Assembly (NCBI RefSeq): GCF_023242315.1
Contig: NZ_JALLIY010000014.1
Location: 62,001-126,000, forward strand
Direction: 5' to 3'
Origin: Pseudomonas sp. MWU13-2105
GTDB lineage: Bacteria > Pseudomonadota > Gammaproteobacteria > Pseudomonadales > Pseudomonadaceae
Length of the DNA: 64,000 nucleotides
Shown in pieces: positions 34,243 to 43,931 of this stretch. The position numbers and the translations under genes are program-made. The first letter of the stretch is position 1; each line of letters opens with the position of its first letter. The notes under the pieces were generated by a model. The model was not told the origin of the DNA. It did not search any database and saw only the letters and a program-made list of their open reading frames with translations.

Positions 34243-35934
34243 ATGCGCGAGTCCACATTTAGCCCCGCTCCAGTCGTCCTGATCGTCGACGACCAAGCGA
34301 CCGACGCGCTGATTCTCCGCGAGTCGGTGCGCGATCTGGCACAGGTGCATGTCGCTACCAGCGGCGAAGAAGCGCTGCGAGTGGCGCGTCAATGTCGTCC
34401 CGATGTGGTCCTGCTCGATATCGAGATGCCCGGCATGAACGGCTTCGAGGTCTGCAAGGCGCTGAAGGCCGACCCCAAGCTGTCCGACGCCGCGGTGATA
34501 TTCGTCACCTCCCATGCCCAGGCTGACTACGAGCTCCAGGCCCTGGGTTACGGTGGCATCGACTTTATCCAGAAACCCCTGAATATCCCGGTGGCCAGGG
34601 CCCATATCAACGCCCATATCACCCTGCGCAACGAGGCCAAGCGCCTGGCCAACCATGACGCCCTGACCGGCTTGCCCAACCGCATGTTGTTGCAGGATCG
34701 TGCCGAGCAGGCGCTGAAAATGGCCCGGCGCAATCACGGGCGGTTGGCGATGCTGTTGCTGGACCTGGACAACTTCAAATCCATCAACGATTCCATGGGG
34801 CATTCGGTCGGCGACCAGATGCTCAAGTATGTGGCGACGCGTTTGTCGATGCTGCTGCGTGGCATGGATACCCTCAGTCGCCAGGGCGGCGACGAGTTCA
34901 TCATCCTGTTGTCGGAGGTGGACGGTTTCGAGGCGGTGGGTGATTTTGCCGAGCAGGTGCTGACGGCCATTTCCAGCCCGTTTTCGTTGCAGGGCACGCG
35001 CTACGACCTGAGTGCCAGCATCGGCATCGGGGTATTCCCGGAAGACAGCGACGACCTCGAATCGCTCTACCGGCACGCCGACGCCGCGATGTATCAGGCC
35101 AAGCAGGCGGGGCGCAACCGCTACCTGTTCTTTTCTCCCGGTATCGAAAGCGGCATGCGTGCCCGCCACCTGCTTGAACGGCATATGCGCGCGGCCATCG
35201 AGGACGGGGTGTTCGAGGTGTTCTACCAGGCCAAGGTCGATGCCCGGGACCACCGTGTGGTCGGCATGGAGGCGCTGATCCGCTGGCGCGACGGCGACGG
35301 CAACCTGGTCTCGCCGGCGGACTTCATTCCCCTGGCCGAAGAAACCGGGTTGATCATCCCTATCGGCAAATACGTATTGCTCCAGGCCTGCAAGGACACC
35401 TGCAAACTCCACGAGCTGGGCCATCTGGTCTGTGTCAGCGTGAACATCAGTGCGGTGCAGTTTCGCGAAGAGTCGTTCCTCGGCATGGTCAAGGGCATCC
35501 TGCGTGACTCCGGCCTGGCGCCGCAATGGCTGGAGCTGGAAATCACCGAAGGGGTCCTGGCCCGGGACATCGACAATGCCCGCGAAACCCTGATGGCGCT
35601 CAAGGAACTGGGCGTGCACGTGGCCATCGACGATTTCGGCACGGGTTATTCGAGCCTGGCCTACCTCAAGCGTTTTCCCATCGATGTGCTGAAAATCGAC
35701 CAGAGCTTCGTGCGCGACATGCTTCTCGACAAGAGCGACCTGGCCATCGTCGAGGCGATCATCAAGTTGGGGCAGGCACTGGGCCTTGAACTGGTGGCCG
35801 AAGGCGTGGAGACCCCGCAACAGGCCGCTCTCCTGCTGGAACAGGGGTGTCGGATCATGCAGGGCTATCTGTATTGTCGTCCGGTTCCGTTCAGCCAGAT
35901 ATGCTCCTTCCTGTCTTCATGGCCAACGGCATGA
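34243..35934 (+). CDS. response regulator with GGDEF and EAL domains
   Basis: This 563-residue cytoplasmic protein has a receiver domain (residues 9-125, phosphoacceptor Asp59 in VVLLDIEMPG, Lys in FIQKPLN), a diguanylate cyclase domain with an intact GGDEF (215-219) and a c-di-GMP phosphodiesterase domain with an intact EAL (343-345), DDFGTGYSSL, AEGVET and the metal-site Asn and Glu residues (SVNISAVQF, LEITEG). Both activities are therefore possible. The hybrid kinase with an Hpt domain starts 72 nt downstream and is the likely phosphate donor. GGGAG lies 7 nt before the ATG. Confidence 0.93.
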   Translation: MRESTFSPAPVVLIVDDQATDALILRESVRDLAQVHVATSGEEALRVARQCRPDVVLLDIEMPGMNGFEVCKALKADPKLSDAAVIFVTSHAQADYELQALGYGGIDFIQKPLNIPVARAHINAHITLRNEAKRLANHDALTGLPNRMLLQDRAEQALKMARRNHGRLAMLLLDLDNFKSINDSMGHSVGDQMLKYVATRLSMLLRGMDTLSRQGGDEFIILLSEVDGFEAVGDFAEQVLTAISSPFSLQGTRYDLSASIGIGVFPEDSDDLESLYRHADAAMYQAKQAGRNRYLFFSPGIESGMRARHLLERHMRAAIEDGVFEVFYQAKVDARDHRVVGMEALIRWRDGDGNLVSPADFIPLAEETGLIIPIGKYVLLQACKDTCKLHELGHLVCVSVNISAVQFREESFLGMVKGILRDSGLAPQWLELEITEGVLARDIDNARETLMALKELGVHVAIDDFGTGYSSLAYLKRFPIDVLKIDQSFVRDMLLDKSDLAIVEAIIKLGQALGLELVAEGVETPQQAALLLEQGCRIMQGYLYCRPVPFSQICSFLSSWPTA

Positions 35935-36006
35935 GGGCGGCAAGGCAAGTCGCCGAAGATCGACATCCCGGCCCAGGGATAGCCATATTGTTCAAGGGAG
36001 TCTGTG

Positions 36007-39000
36007 TTGAAACAAATTAGCCTGTCTGCGCTGAATGGGCGCGCTGCAATGATCCTGGCCCTTGGGCTGGTGGCGACTGTCGTGGGATGCCTGATCCTGC
36101 AGAACAGTAATGAGCAACGCACCCGCGAAGCCCTCGCGGTCACTGCCGAAACCGCGCTGCAGTCGGTGGTGACCCGGTTGCAGTTGTATCAGTACGGCTT
36201 GCGCGGTACCCGTGGCGCGATTATCACCGCCGGCGAAGATGGCATGACGCGGGAGATCTTCCATCGTTACAGCCAGATGCGCGACGTGCCCAGGGAGTTT
36301 CCCGGGGCCCGCGGGTTCGGCTTTGTTCGCCGGGTGCCGGCTCAGGAGCTGGATGCGTTTGTGCGGCGGGCCCGGGCCGATGGTGCGCCGAACTTCAGTA
36401 TTCACCAGTTCGCCCCCCATGACGGCGACCTCTATGTGATCCAGTATCTGGAGCCGAACGCCGGCGACTCGGCGGCATTCGGCCTGGACATCGCCTCGGA
36501 GTCCGATCGGGCCGAGGCGGCCCGATCGGCCGCACGTTCGGGAGAGACGCGGCTCACCTCGCCGATCACGCTGGTGCAGTCGGTGGGCAATCCGGAACAG
36601 TCGTTCCTGATTCTGTTGCCGATCTACAAGAACGGTATTGTGCCGTCCACCGAGTCGGAGCGCGAAGCCGCGGTGGTTGGCTGGGGTTATGCGCCGTTGC
36701 TGATCGAGAGTGTGCTGAGCGGCCTGTTGCCGGAAAGCGAGGCCGTCAACCTGCGGCTCAGCGATATCACCGTGCCGGGGAATGCGGAGCAGTTCTACCA
36801 GACGACTTATAAGTCGGGGGCGCAACCGGCCGGCCTGATGAGCCATACCCTGGAGCGCGACATCTTCGGCCGGCGCTGGCAGGTCGAACTGGAGGCGTTG
36901 CCTCTGTTCGCCCAGCGCTTGCACCTGGTACCACCGACGCTGGTGTTTTTTCTCGGAGTCCTCGCGAGCGTGCTGCTGGCCGCGCTCGCCGCCATTGCCG
37001 GGATCAGTTCCCAGCGGCGTCTGCAGGTGATCGCCGAGCAGGCGCGGTTGGCCTCGATCGTCGAAGGTTCGGCGGACGCGATCATCGGCAAGACCCTGGA
37101 CGGTGTCGTGACCAGCTGGAACAAAGGCGCGCAGAACCTGCTGGGCTTTAGCGCGGAGGAAGCGGTGGGCCAGCCGCTGGTGAAGCTGATCGTGCCGCCT
37201 GAGCTGGTCTCGGAAGATATCGAGATCCTGAAGGGGATCGCGACCGGCAGGGCGATTACCAATTTCGACACTCTGCGGCGCTGCAAGGATGGTCGCAGCA
37301 TCCATGTTTCGGTGAACGTTTCACCCATCTGCGATGAAAGTGGCCGGGTGATCGGCGCGTCGAAGACTCTGCGTGATATCAGTGCGCAGAAGGCCGCCGA
37401 GGCGCGGATTCTCGAACTCAACTCCAGTCTCGAAGAGCAGGTGGCGGCGCGGACTTCGGAGCTGCGGCGGATCAACCTGTTGTTCAGCAGTGTGCTGCGT
37501 TCGGCCTCCGAGGTGTCGATCATCGCCACTGATCTGGAGGGGGTGATCAGTGTGTTCAACGAGGGTGCCGAGCATATGCTCGGTTATCGTGCCGAAGAAG
37601 TGCTGGGCAAGGCCACCCCGACGATCCTCCATGTCGCCCAGGAGCTCATCGATCGTGGGGTCGAGCTCAGCGCGGAGTATGCGCGGGTCATCGAGGGTTT
37701 CAGGGTCCTTGCTCACAAGCCGGAGTTCGAACATTCGGAAACCCGCGAGTGGACCTATGTGCGCAAGGATGGCTCCCATGTGCCGGTCAGCCTGGTGGTA
37801 ACCGCCCTGCGCGACGACGAGGGGCAACTGAGTGGCTATCTGGGCATCGCTATCGATATCGCCCAGCGTAAGGCCGCCGAGCATCAACTGGAAGTGAGCC
37901 TGCAGGCCAGCCGGGTGATCCGCGACCAGTTGCTGATGGCCGCCGATGTGGCCGAGTTGGGCATCTGGACCTGGACCCTGGCGGACAACGGGTTGCAATG
38001 GAACGACCGGATGTTCGAGTTCTACAGCCAGCCGCTGAGCTTGCGCGATCACGGCCTGAACTATGCGCACTGGTATGAGCGGGTTCACCCTGAAGATGTC
38101 GAGGTGGCCGCGGCGCAGTTGGCGGCAGCCGTGGTCGGGGAGGGTGTGTATGACCCGATTTTCCGTGTGCAGGGGCCGGACGGGCGGATACGTTTCATCC
38201 AGGCCGGTGCCCAGGTCGAGCGTGATGCCCAGGGGCAGGCCCTGCGGGTGACCGGTATCAACCGCGATATCACCGCCCAGCGCGAGCTGGAGTCACACTT
38301 GCTGCGGGCCAAGAACCGGGCCGACAGCGCCAGTGCGGCGAAGTCGTTCTTCCTGGCCAATATGAGCCATGAAATCCGCACACCGATGAACGCGGTATTG
38401 GGAATGTTGCAGTTGGTCCAGCACACCGACCTCAATGCCCGCCAGCGTGACTACGTGGTCAAGGCCCAGACGGCGGCCACGTCACTGCTGGGCCTGCTCA
38501 ACGACATCCTCGACTACTCCAAGATCGAGGCCGGCAAGCTGCGCCTGGACCCGCACCCCTTCGAGCTCGAACCGCTGATGCGCGACCTGGCGGTGGTATT
38601 GGCGGGCAACCAGGGCAGCAAGGAGGTCGAGGTGATGTTCGACCTCGACTCCGACCTGCCCGGCAGCCTGGTGGGCGACAGCCTGCGCTTGCAGCAGGTG
38701 TTGATCAACCTGGCCGGCAACGCCCTGAAGTTCACCCAGCAGGGCCAGGTGGTGGTCAGTATCCGGCAATTGCAGCGCTTGCCGGGCTCGGTGAAGATCC
38801 GGGTCGAGATTTGCGACACGGGCATCGGCATCAGTGCCGAACAGTTGCAGCGCGTGTTTGACGGCTTCACCCAGGCGGAAGCCTCGACCAGCCGCCGTTT
38901 CGGCGGTACCGGGCTGGGCCTGGTGATCTGCAAGCGGCTGGTCGGCCTGATGGGGGGGGAGTTACGGGTCGAGAGCGAGGTGGGGGTTGGCAGCCGGTTC

Positions 39001-40335
39001 TGGTTTGATATCAGCCTGGACGTGGCCCGCGAGGAAGCCCTGCGCCTTTCCTGTCCGGGTGTCGATTCGACCATGCGCCTGTTGGTGGCCGACGACAACT
39101 CCATGGCCTGTGAGCTGCTGTTGAGGACCGTGCGCTCCCTGGGCTGGACCGCCGACACGGTGAACGGCGGCACCCTGGCGGTCGAGAGCGTACGCAAGGC
39201 GCAAATGCGCGGCGAGCCCTACGACGTGGTGTTGATGGACTGGCGCATGCCCGACATGGACGGCCTCAGTGCCGCCCGCTTGATCAGCTTGCAGGAGCAG
39301 GCCGCGCCGCCGCCGATGGTGATCATGATTACCGCCTACGGGCGCGAAGTCCTGGCGGATGTACACCACGAGGGCGATGCGCCATTTGTGGGGTTCCTCA
39401 CCAAACCGGTGACGCCGCGACAGTTGGCCGATGCGGTGCAGCGCGCCTTCAGCACCAGCGAGCCGCTGCCCGAGACCTTGCCCGGACCTGCCCGTCCCCG
39501 GCGCCTGGCCGGCTTGCGCTTGCTGGTGGTGGAGGACAATGCCCTCAACCGCCAGGTCGCCGACGAGCTGCTGAGGGGCGAGGGCGCCCAGGTCAGCCTG
39601 GCGGAAGGCGGGCTGGAGGGCGTCAGCCAGGTCATGTCGGCGTCGACCCCGTTCGATGCGGTGTTGATGGATATCCAGATGCCGGATATCGATGGCCTGG
39701 AGGCGACGCGACGAATTCGCCGCCATCCGCATTTTGCCCTGTTGCCGATCCTCGCGATGACCGCCAACGCCTCCAGCAGCGACCGTGAAGCCTGCATGGC
39801 GGCGGGTATGAACGATCATGTGAGCAAACCCATCGACCTCGAGCAACTGGTGCGGACATTGCGCGTCCAGACCGGGCGCGAGGCCCCGCAGCCACTGATG
39901 ATGAGCGAGGTGCACGAGTATTCGAGCGATAGCGTGATCGAAGCGCGCGCTTCGATCATGAGCCGCTTCGGCGGCAATCTCGAACTGATCTGCACCGTTT
40001 TGTACAGCTTCGGTTCCGAACTGGAAAAGCAGCTGGCGTTGCTCCCGGCGCACCTGCAAGACCGTGATGGGCCGGCGGTGGCGGCGGTGCTGCATGCGAT
40101 CAAGGGCAGCTCCGGCACCCTGGGGGCGCAGGCCTTGTCACTGCGCGCCAGTGCCTTGGAGCGTGAGCTGTTGTATGGTGATGCGGCGGCGGTCGGGCGT
40201 GTGCTGGAGGACCCGCAATGGTTGCCGGAGCTCAAGGAGCTGTTGGTGCGCAGTGTCGAGCAAATGAAGGCGGCGTTTGGGGCCGGGTATCGAGGGGATG
40301 CGTCCCGGGAGGCGGCTTCGGGGCCGTTCTCTTGA
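36007..40335 (+). CDS. CHASE-PAS hybrid histidine kinase with two receivers and Hpt
   Basis: A 1442-residue inner-membrane sensor kinase. In order: TM1 (about 15-35), periplasmic CHASE domain (about 40-300, GLRGTRGAIITAG and ARGFGFVRRV), TM2 (about 310-335), two PAS/PAC modules (SIVEGSADAIIGKT, VSIIATDLEGVISVFNEGAEHMLGY) and a third PAS-fold region, HisKA with His788 in MSHEIRTPMN, HATPase, receiver 1 (Asp1078), receiver 2 (Asp1222) and Hpt with His1363 in HAIKGSSGT. The CHASE domain senses a small external ligand, unknown here. I favour TTG at 36007, 6 nt after GGGAG, over the adjacent GTG at 36004. The phosphorelay likely ends on the REC-GGDEF-EAL protein. Confidence 0.92.
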   Translation: MKQISLSALNGRAAMILALGLVATVVGCLILQNSNEQRTREALAVTAETALQSVVTRLQLYQYGLRGTRGAIITAGEDGMTREIFHRYSQMRDVPREFPGARGFGFVRRVPAQELDAFVRRARADGAPNFSIHQFAPHDGDLYVIQYLEPNAGDSAAFGLDIASESDRAEAARSAARSGETRLTSPITLVQSVGNPEQSFLILLPIYKNGIVPSTESEREAAVVGWGYAPLLIESVLSGLLPESEAVNLRLSDITVPGNAEQFYQTTYKSGAQPAGLMSHTLERDIFGRRWQVELEALPLFAQRLHLVPPTLVFFLGVLASVLLAALAAIAGISSQRRLQVIAEQARLASIVEGSADAIIGKTLDGVVTSWNKGAQNLLGFSAEEAVGQPLVKLIVPPELVSEDIEILKGIATGRAITNFDTLRRCKDGRSIHVSVNVSPICDESGRVIGASKTLRDISAQKAAEARILELNSSLEEQVAARTSELRRINLLFSSVLRSASEVSIIATDLEGVISVFNEGAEHMLGYRAEEVLGKATPTILHVAQELIDRGVELSAEYARVIEGFRVLAHKPEFEHSETREWTYVRKDGSHVPVSLVVTALRDDEGQLSGYLGIAIDIAQRKAAEHQLEVSLQASRVIRDQLLMAADVAELGIWTWTLADNGLQWNDRMFEFYSQPLSLRDHGLNYAHWYERVHPEDVEVAAAQLAAAVVGEGVYDPIFRVQGPDGRIRFIQAGAQVERDAQGQALRVTGINRDITAQRELESHLLRAKNRADSASAAKSFFLANMSHEIRTPMNAVLGMLQLVQHTDLNARQRDYVVKAQTAATSLLGLLNDILDYSKIEAGKLRLDPHPFELEPLMRDLAVVLAGNQGSKEVEVMFDLDSDLPGSLVGDSLRLQQVLINLAGNALKFTQQGQVVVSIRQLQRLPGSVKIRVEICDTGIGISAEQLQRVFDGFTQAEASTSRRFGGTGLGLVICKRLVGLMGGELRVESEVGVGSRFWFDISLDVAREEALRLSCPGVDSTMRLLVADDNSMACELLLRTVRSLGWTADTVNGGTLAVESVRKAQMRGEPYDVVLMDWRMPDMDGLSAARLISLQEQAAPPPMVIMITAYGREVLADVHHEGDAPFVGFLTKPVTPRQLADAVQRAFSTSEPLPETLPGPARPRRLAGLRLLVVEDNALNRQVADELLRGEGAQVSLAEGGLEGVSQVMSASTPFDAVLMDIQMPDIDGLEATRRIRRHPHFALLPILAMTANASSSDREACMAAGMNDHVSKPIDLEQLVRTLRVQTGREAPQPLMMSEVHEYSSDSVIEARASIMSRFGGNLELICTVLYSFGSELEKQLALLPAHLQDRDGPAVAAVLHAIKGSSGTLGAQALSLRASALERELLYGDAAAVGRVLEDPQWLPELKELLVRSVEQMKAAFGAGYRGDASREAASGPFS

Positions 40336-40377
40336 AACCGGGGTTGCATCTGTAGAGGGATTGGACCCGCATGTTCG

Positions 40378-41667
40378 ATGAAACTGTTTAGGCCGCTGCT
40401 GCAGCGACCGGTGGCGTTGTTGTGGGGAGGGCTGGCGCTCTCGGCCATCGGCGATGAGCTGTTCGCGATCGCCGTGGCCTGGATGGCGGTGCAGGTCGCC
40501 GGCAGCGATGCCAGTTGGCTCGGGGCGTTACGCGGCGCCGCCGCGTTGGCGGGGGCGTTGCTGGGCGGGATCTGGGCCGAACGCTGGGATCATCGACGCA
40601 CGATGATCGGTGCCGACCTGGTGCGCGCCGGGCTGGCCCTGATTCCGCTACTGGCCTGGGCGCTGGGCTGCATGAGCCTGTGGAGCCTGGCGGTGCCGGT
40701 CATGTTGATGATGATCGTCAACTCCCTGTTCGAACCGGCCTTGCGCGCCAGCCTGCCACGTCTTGCCGCGGCGCCGGAGCAGTTGCAGGCGCTCAACGCA
40801 CTGTTCGACGCGATCATCCGGGTGGCGCGGGTGATCGGGCCGATGCTGGCGGCGGCCATCACCCTGCTGATTCCATTGCAGCAGCTGTTTACCCTCAATA
40901 GCCTGACGTTCCTGATCTCGGCCTGGGCGCTGATGAAGCTGGGCAAGGCATTGCCGCGGCAACCTATCAAGCTGACCAGCCGGCGTGCCGCCTTTACCGC
41001 CGGTTGGCTCAGCCTGGTGGGTCGGCGGCGGATGCAGGCGGTGTATGTGTGCGCCGGGTTGGGCAACGTCGCCTGGAGCCTGGGTATTTCCATCGGCATG
41101 GCGCTGGCCGTGGTCAAGTACGACATCCAGGGCTTCGGCGTGCACGGCTTTGCCGCCTATGGCCTGATCATGGCGGCCTATGGCGCGGGCAACCTGATCG
41201 GCATCTTTGTCGTCGGCAACCTGCAACTGCGCCGCCTGTATGGCGGTTTCAGTTTCGGCTCGGTGGTCAACGGCCTGGGCATCGCGATCATCGGTGCGGC
41301 GGTGCTGTACCTGCCGGCGGAGCACGTCCTGGCCGGTATGATGTTTGGCGCCGGGCTGGCCGCCCTTGGCGGTCCGGTGATCGATATCTCGTTTATCCTG
41401 CTGATTCAAACCACCTTCAGGCAGAGCGAAATCGCTGGTCTGGCCCGGCTGCGTTTTGCCGCGCTGGGGGCTTCGATCCTGATTGCCGGGGCTTGTGGCG
41501 CGGCGCTGTATGCCCGTTTCGAAGCGGGCACGGTTATCGCTGGTAGTGGGATTTTTGAAATCATCGCCGGTACCCTGGTGTTGCTCGTGCCCAATGGTAA
41601 TGAGCACGCTGTTGCGAACAACGATGAATCCAGTCAGAGGGAGTATCGTCCCCGGCCGCAGGGATAA
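40378..41667 (+). CDS. MFS transporter of the EntS/MFS_3 group
   Basis: This 429-residue inner-membrane exporter has about 12 helices. The N-terminus (LLWGGLALSAIGDELFAIAVAWMAVQV) and AERWDHRRTMIGADLVRAGLALIPLL in loop 2-3 are typical of the EntS-like MFS_3 group. The ribosome site is weak. No siderophore genes are near, so the substrate cannot be named. It starts 42 nt after the hybrid kinase gene and may be co-transcribed with it. Confidence 0.83.
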   Translation: MKLFRPLLQRPVALLWGGLALSAIGDELFAIAVAWMAVQVAGSDASWLGALRGAAALAGALLGGIWAERWDHRRTMIGADLVRAGLALIPLLAWALGCMSLWSLAVPVMLMMIVNSLFEPALRASLPRLAAAPEQLQALNALFDAIIRVARVIGPMLAAAITLLIPLQQLFTLNSLTFLISAWALMKLGKALPRQPIKLTSRRAAFTAGWLSLVGRRRMQAVYVCAGLGNVAWSLGISIGMALAVVKYDIQGFGVHGFAAYGLIMAAYGAGNLIGIFVVGNLQLRRLYGGFSFGSVVNGLGIAIIGAAVLYLPAEHVLAGMMFGAGLAALGGPVIDISFILLIQTTFRQSEIAGLARLRFAALGASILIAGACGAALYARFEAGTVIAGSGIFEIIAGTLVLLVPNGNEHAVANNDESSQREYRPRPQG

Positions 41668-41691
41668 GCCGTTAACTTCACAGGAATATGT

Positions 41692-42336
41692 ATGGACGTT
41701 GCAAAACCCGCGCTTATTCGCGAAACCTTCCCCGTCGGCCCCTTGCAGTGCAACTGCACCCTGATCGGCGACCCGGTCACGAAAAAGGCCATCGTTGTCG
41801 ACCCGGGCGGCAACCCGGAGCTGATCCTCGCCCGGCTCGCCGCCCACGGGCTGAAACTGGTCAGCATCATCCATACCCACGCGCACCTGGACCATTTCCT
41901 GGCCTCCGGCCAACTCAAGGAAAAAACCGGAGCGACCCTGCACCTGCACAAGGACGACCAGTTCCTCTGGGACAACCTGGAAATGCAATGCAACCTGTTC
42001 GGCGTGCCTTACGTGCCGGTGCCACCGCCGGACCAATGGTTGGCCGATGATGAAGAACTGGCCTGCGGCTGCGGGGTGGCCTTGCACACCCTGGGGCATA
42101 CCCCAGGCTCCATGAGCTTCTGGTTTGCCGAGGCCAAGCTGCTGATTGCCGGTGATACGCTGTTTCGTCGCGGGATTGGTCGCACCGATCTGTGGGGTGG
42201 CGACCAGGCCACGATCCTGCGTTCGATCAAGCAGCGCCTGTACACCCTGGACGAAGAGGCGACGGTGATCACCGGACACGGCCCCGACACCCGCCTGGGC
42301 GAGGAAATGCGCGAGAACCCTTTTATTCGTGCTTGA
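41692..42336 (+). CDS. metallo-beta-lactamase-fold hydrolase (glyoxalase II-like)
   Basis: This 214-residue cytoplasmic protein carries the motif H63-A-H65-L-D67-H68 (IIHTHAHLDHF), HTPGSMSFW with the next metal His, GDTLFRRGIGRTDL with the bridging Asp and TGHGPDT with the last His, so a full binuclear metal site is present. Such small glyoxalase II-like proteins hydrolyse thioesters. It lacks the C-terminal substrate domain of true GloB (about 255 residues), so the substrate is open. AGGAA precedes the ATG. Confidence 0.88.
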   Translation: MDVAKPALIRETFPVGPLQCNCTLIGDPVTKKAIVVDPGGNPELILARLAAHGLKLVSIIHTHAHLDHFLASGQLKEKTGATLHLHKDDQFLWDNLEMQCNLFGVPYVPVPPPDQWLADDEELACGCGVALHTLGHTPGSMSFWFAEAKLLIAGDTLFRRGIGRTDLWGGDQATILRSIKQRLYTLDEEATVITGHGPDTRLGEEMRENPFIRA

Positions 42337-42433
42337 GAAGTTTCATGGAATTTTTACCATTCGTCATGTTCCAAGGCCGGCAGGGGTCTATTGTCATCGA
42401 CTGTTGCACCTTAAATGAGTAGGAGCTTGATTC

Positions 42434-43267
42434 ATGTTCACCTCGCGTCGCTTGATTATCGTCGCTACCACCGTCGCCCTCGTGTCCGGCTGTGCATCGC
42501 AAACCCCCAACCCCTATGACAACCAGGGACAGGCACAGCAGCAACAAAGCTCGGGGGGCATGAGCAACACCGCCAAGTACGGCGGTATCGGCGTGCTGGC
42601 CGGGGCCGCGGCCGGTGCGCTGATCGACCACAAGAACCATGGCAAGGGCGCACTGATCGGTGGTGCGCTGGCCGGCCTGGCCGGTGCCGGTTATGGCTAC
42701 TACGCCGACCAGCAGGAAAAGAAACTGCGTGAGAGCATGGCCAACACGGGGGTCCAGGTGCAGCGCCAGGGTGATCAGATCAAGTTGATCATGCCCGGCA
42801 GCATTACCTTCGCCACCAACTCCGATGCAATCGCCAGCAGCTTCTATCAGCCGCTGAACAACCTGGCCAACTCGCTGAAGGAGTTCAGCCAGAACCAGAT
42901 CGAAATCGTCGGCTACACCGACAGCACCGGCAGCCGCCAGTTGAACATGGACCTGTCCCAGCGCCGCGCCCAGAGCGTTGCCAACTACCTGACTTCCCAG
43001 GGCGTCAGCGGTGCCAACCTCTCGGCCCGCGGTGCCGGCCCGGACAATCCGGTGGCCAGCAACGCCGACGTCAACGGTCGGGCGCAGAACCGTCGGGTGG
43101 AGGTCAACCTGAAGGCGATTCCCGGCCAGCAGTACGGCCAGCCACAAGGTCAACAGCAAGGCCAGCCGCAGTATCAGCAGCAGGGTCAGCCCCAGTACCA
43201 ACAGCAAGGCCAACCGCAATACCAGCAGGGCCAGCAGTACGGTCAACCGGTGCAGCAGTACCCGTGA
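42434..43267 (+). CDS. OmpA-family lipoprotein with Gln-rich repeat tail
   Basis: This 277-residue protein has a lipobox signal peptide (VALVSGC), a Gly-rich glycine-zipper region (GGIGVLAGAAAGALIDHKNHGKGALIGGALAGLAGAGYGYY, about residues 47-90) and an OmpA-C peptidoglycan-binding domain (ITFATNSDAI, VGYTDSTGSRQLNMDLSQRRAQSVANYL and NRRVEV; about 115-230). It resembles YiaD. The final ~45 residues are a low-complexity tail of GQPQYQQQ units. TAGGAG lies 8 nt before the ATG. It probably ties the outer membrane to the cell wall. Confidence 0.9.
   Translation: MFTSRRLIIVATTVALVSGCASQTPNPYDNQGQAQQQQSSGGMSNTAKYGGIGVLAGAAAGALIDHKNHGKGALIGGALAGLAGAGYGYYADQQEKKLRESMANTGVQVQRQGDQIKLIMPGSITFATNSDAIASSFYQPLNNLANSLKEFSQNQIEIVGYTDSTGSRQLNMDLSQRRAQSVANYLTSQGVSGANLSARGAGPDNPVASNADVNGRAQNRRVEVNLKAIPGQQYGQPQGQQQGQPQYQQQGQPQYQQQGQPQYQQGQQYGQPVQQYP
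43133..43262 (+). repeat. imperfect in-frame repeats coding GQPQYQQQ units
   Basis: Units of about 24 bp rich in CAG/CAA repeat three to four times at the 3' end of the OmpA-like gene. The unit length is a multiple of three, so copy changes would alter the tail length without a frameshift. Confidence 0.75.
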
Positions 43268-43291
43268 TCGCCTGACTGAACCCCAGGCATG

Positions 43292-43328
43292 AAAAAGCCC
43301 GCCCGATCATTGATCGGGCGGGCTTTTT
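43292..43328. terminator. bidirectional intrinsic terminator
   Basis: AAAAAGCCCGCCCGATCA and TGATCGGGCGGGCTTTTT form an 18-bp perfect arm pair between the convergent OmpA-like and zapG genes. Confidence 0.92.
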
Positions 43329-43347
43329 ACTGACGCGGGAAACCGGC

Positions 43348-43782
43348 TTATTTTTTCAGGCCGTAGTGCTCATCCAGCATGCCGGGCGCATTCGGCGCCT
43401 TGGGCGCGTAGTCGCGCGGCGGCTCCTGGCTGCGCGGTGGCGTCAGGCGCTCCCGTGGACCCGGTACCGCATCGGCGTGCAGGGCGGCGAGCAGGCGTTG
43501 GCGAGTCAGTTCGTCAAGGGCCAGGCGGTTGGCGCCCTCGGCGAGATGGTCTTGCACTTCCTGGTAGCTCTGGGTGAGCTTCTTCACCAGGTTCGCGGTG
43601 CTGTTGAAGTGGGTGACCACTTCGTTCTGATAACTGTCGAAACGTTCCTGGATATCGTCCAACTGGCGCTGCGTGCTGCTCGGGGCGGCACTCGGTACCA
43701 GACGGGCGACCAGGAAACCAATGGCGACACCGGCAACCAGGGCAAGAGTCGGCAACAACCAAACTAAGAGCGAGTGTTCCAC
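43348..43782 (-). CDS. zapG: ZapG/YhcB-family (DUF1043) division/envelope protein
   Basis: This 144-residue protein has one N-terminal membrane helix (LLVWLLPTLALVAGVAIGFLVARLV, about residues 5-29) and a coiled-coil region (QRQLDDIQERFDSYQNEVVTHFNSTANLVKKLTQSYQEVQDHL), then a Pro-rich tail. This is the layout of YhcB/ZapG, which links cell-wall synthesis with division in E. coli. It is divergent from the alpha/beta hydrolase gene, the same arrangement as I recall for PA4441-PA4440. Confidence 0.88.
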   Translation of the reverse strand: MEHSLLVWLLPTLALVAGVAIGFLVARLVPSAAPSSTQRQLDDIQERFDSYQNEVVTHFNSTANLVKKLTQSYQEVQDHLAEGANRLALDELTRQRLLAALHADAVPGPRERLTPPRSQEPPRDYAPKAPNAPGMLDEHYGLKK

Positions 43783-43931
43783 GAGTCCTTCCTCTATAAA
43801 CGGCTTTGCTTTACGTTAACGGCTCGGACCTGCGCTGTATACCGCGATCTTAAGGTCGCAGTCATGTCAGGCACAGACTTTAAGCTAGACGAGTCGACCC
43901 CTTGAGAGGTCACGGAGTTCCTTCCTTGCTG

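Noticed and set aside
42434-43267. Gly-rich region as a possible membrane pore or toxin
   Set aside because: The glycine zipper followed by OmpA-C is the standard layout of YiaD-like lipoproteins.
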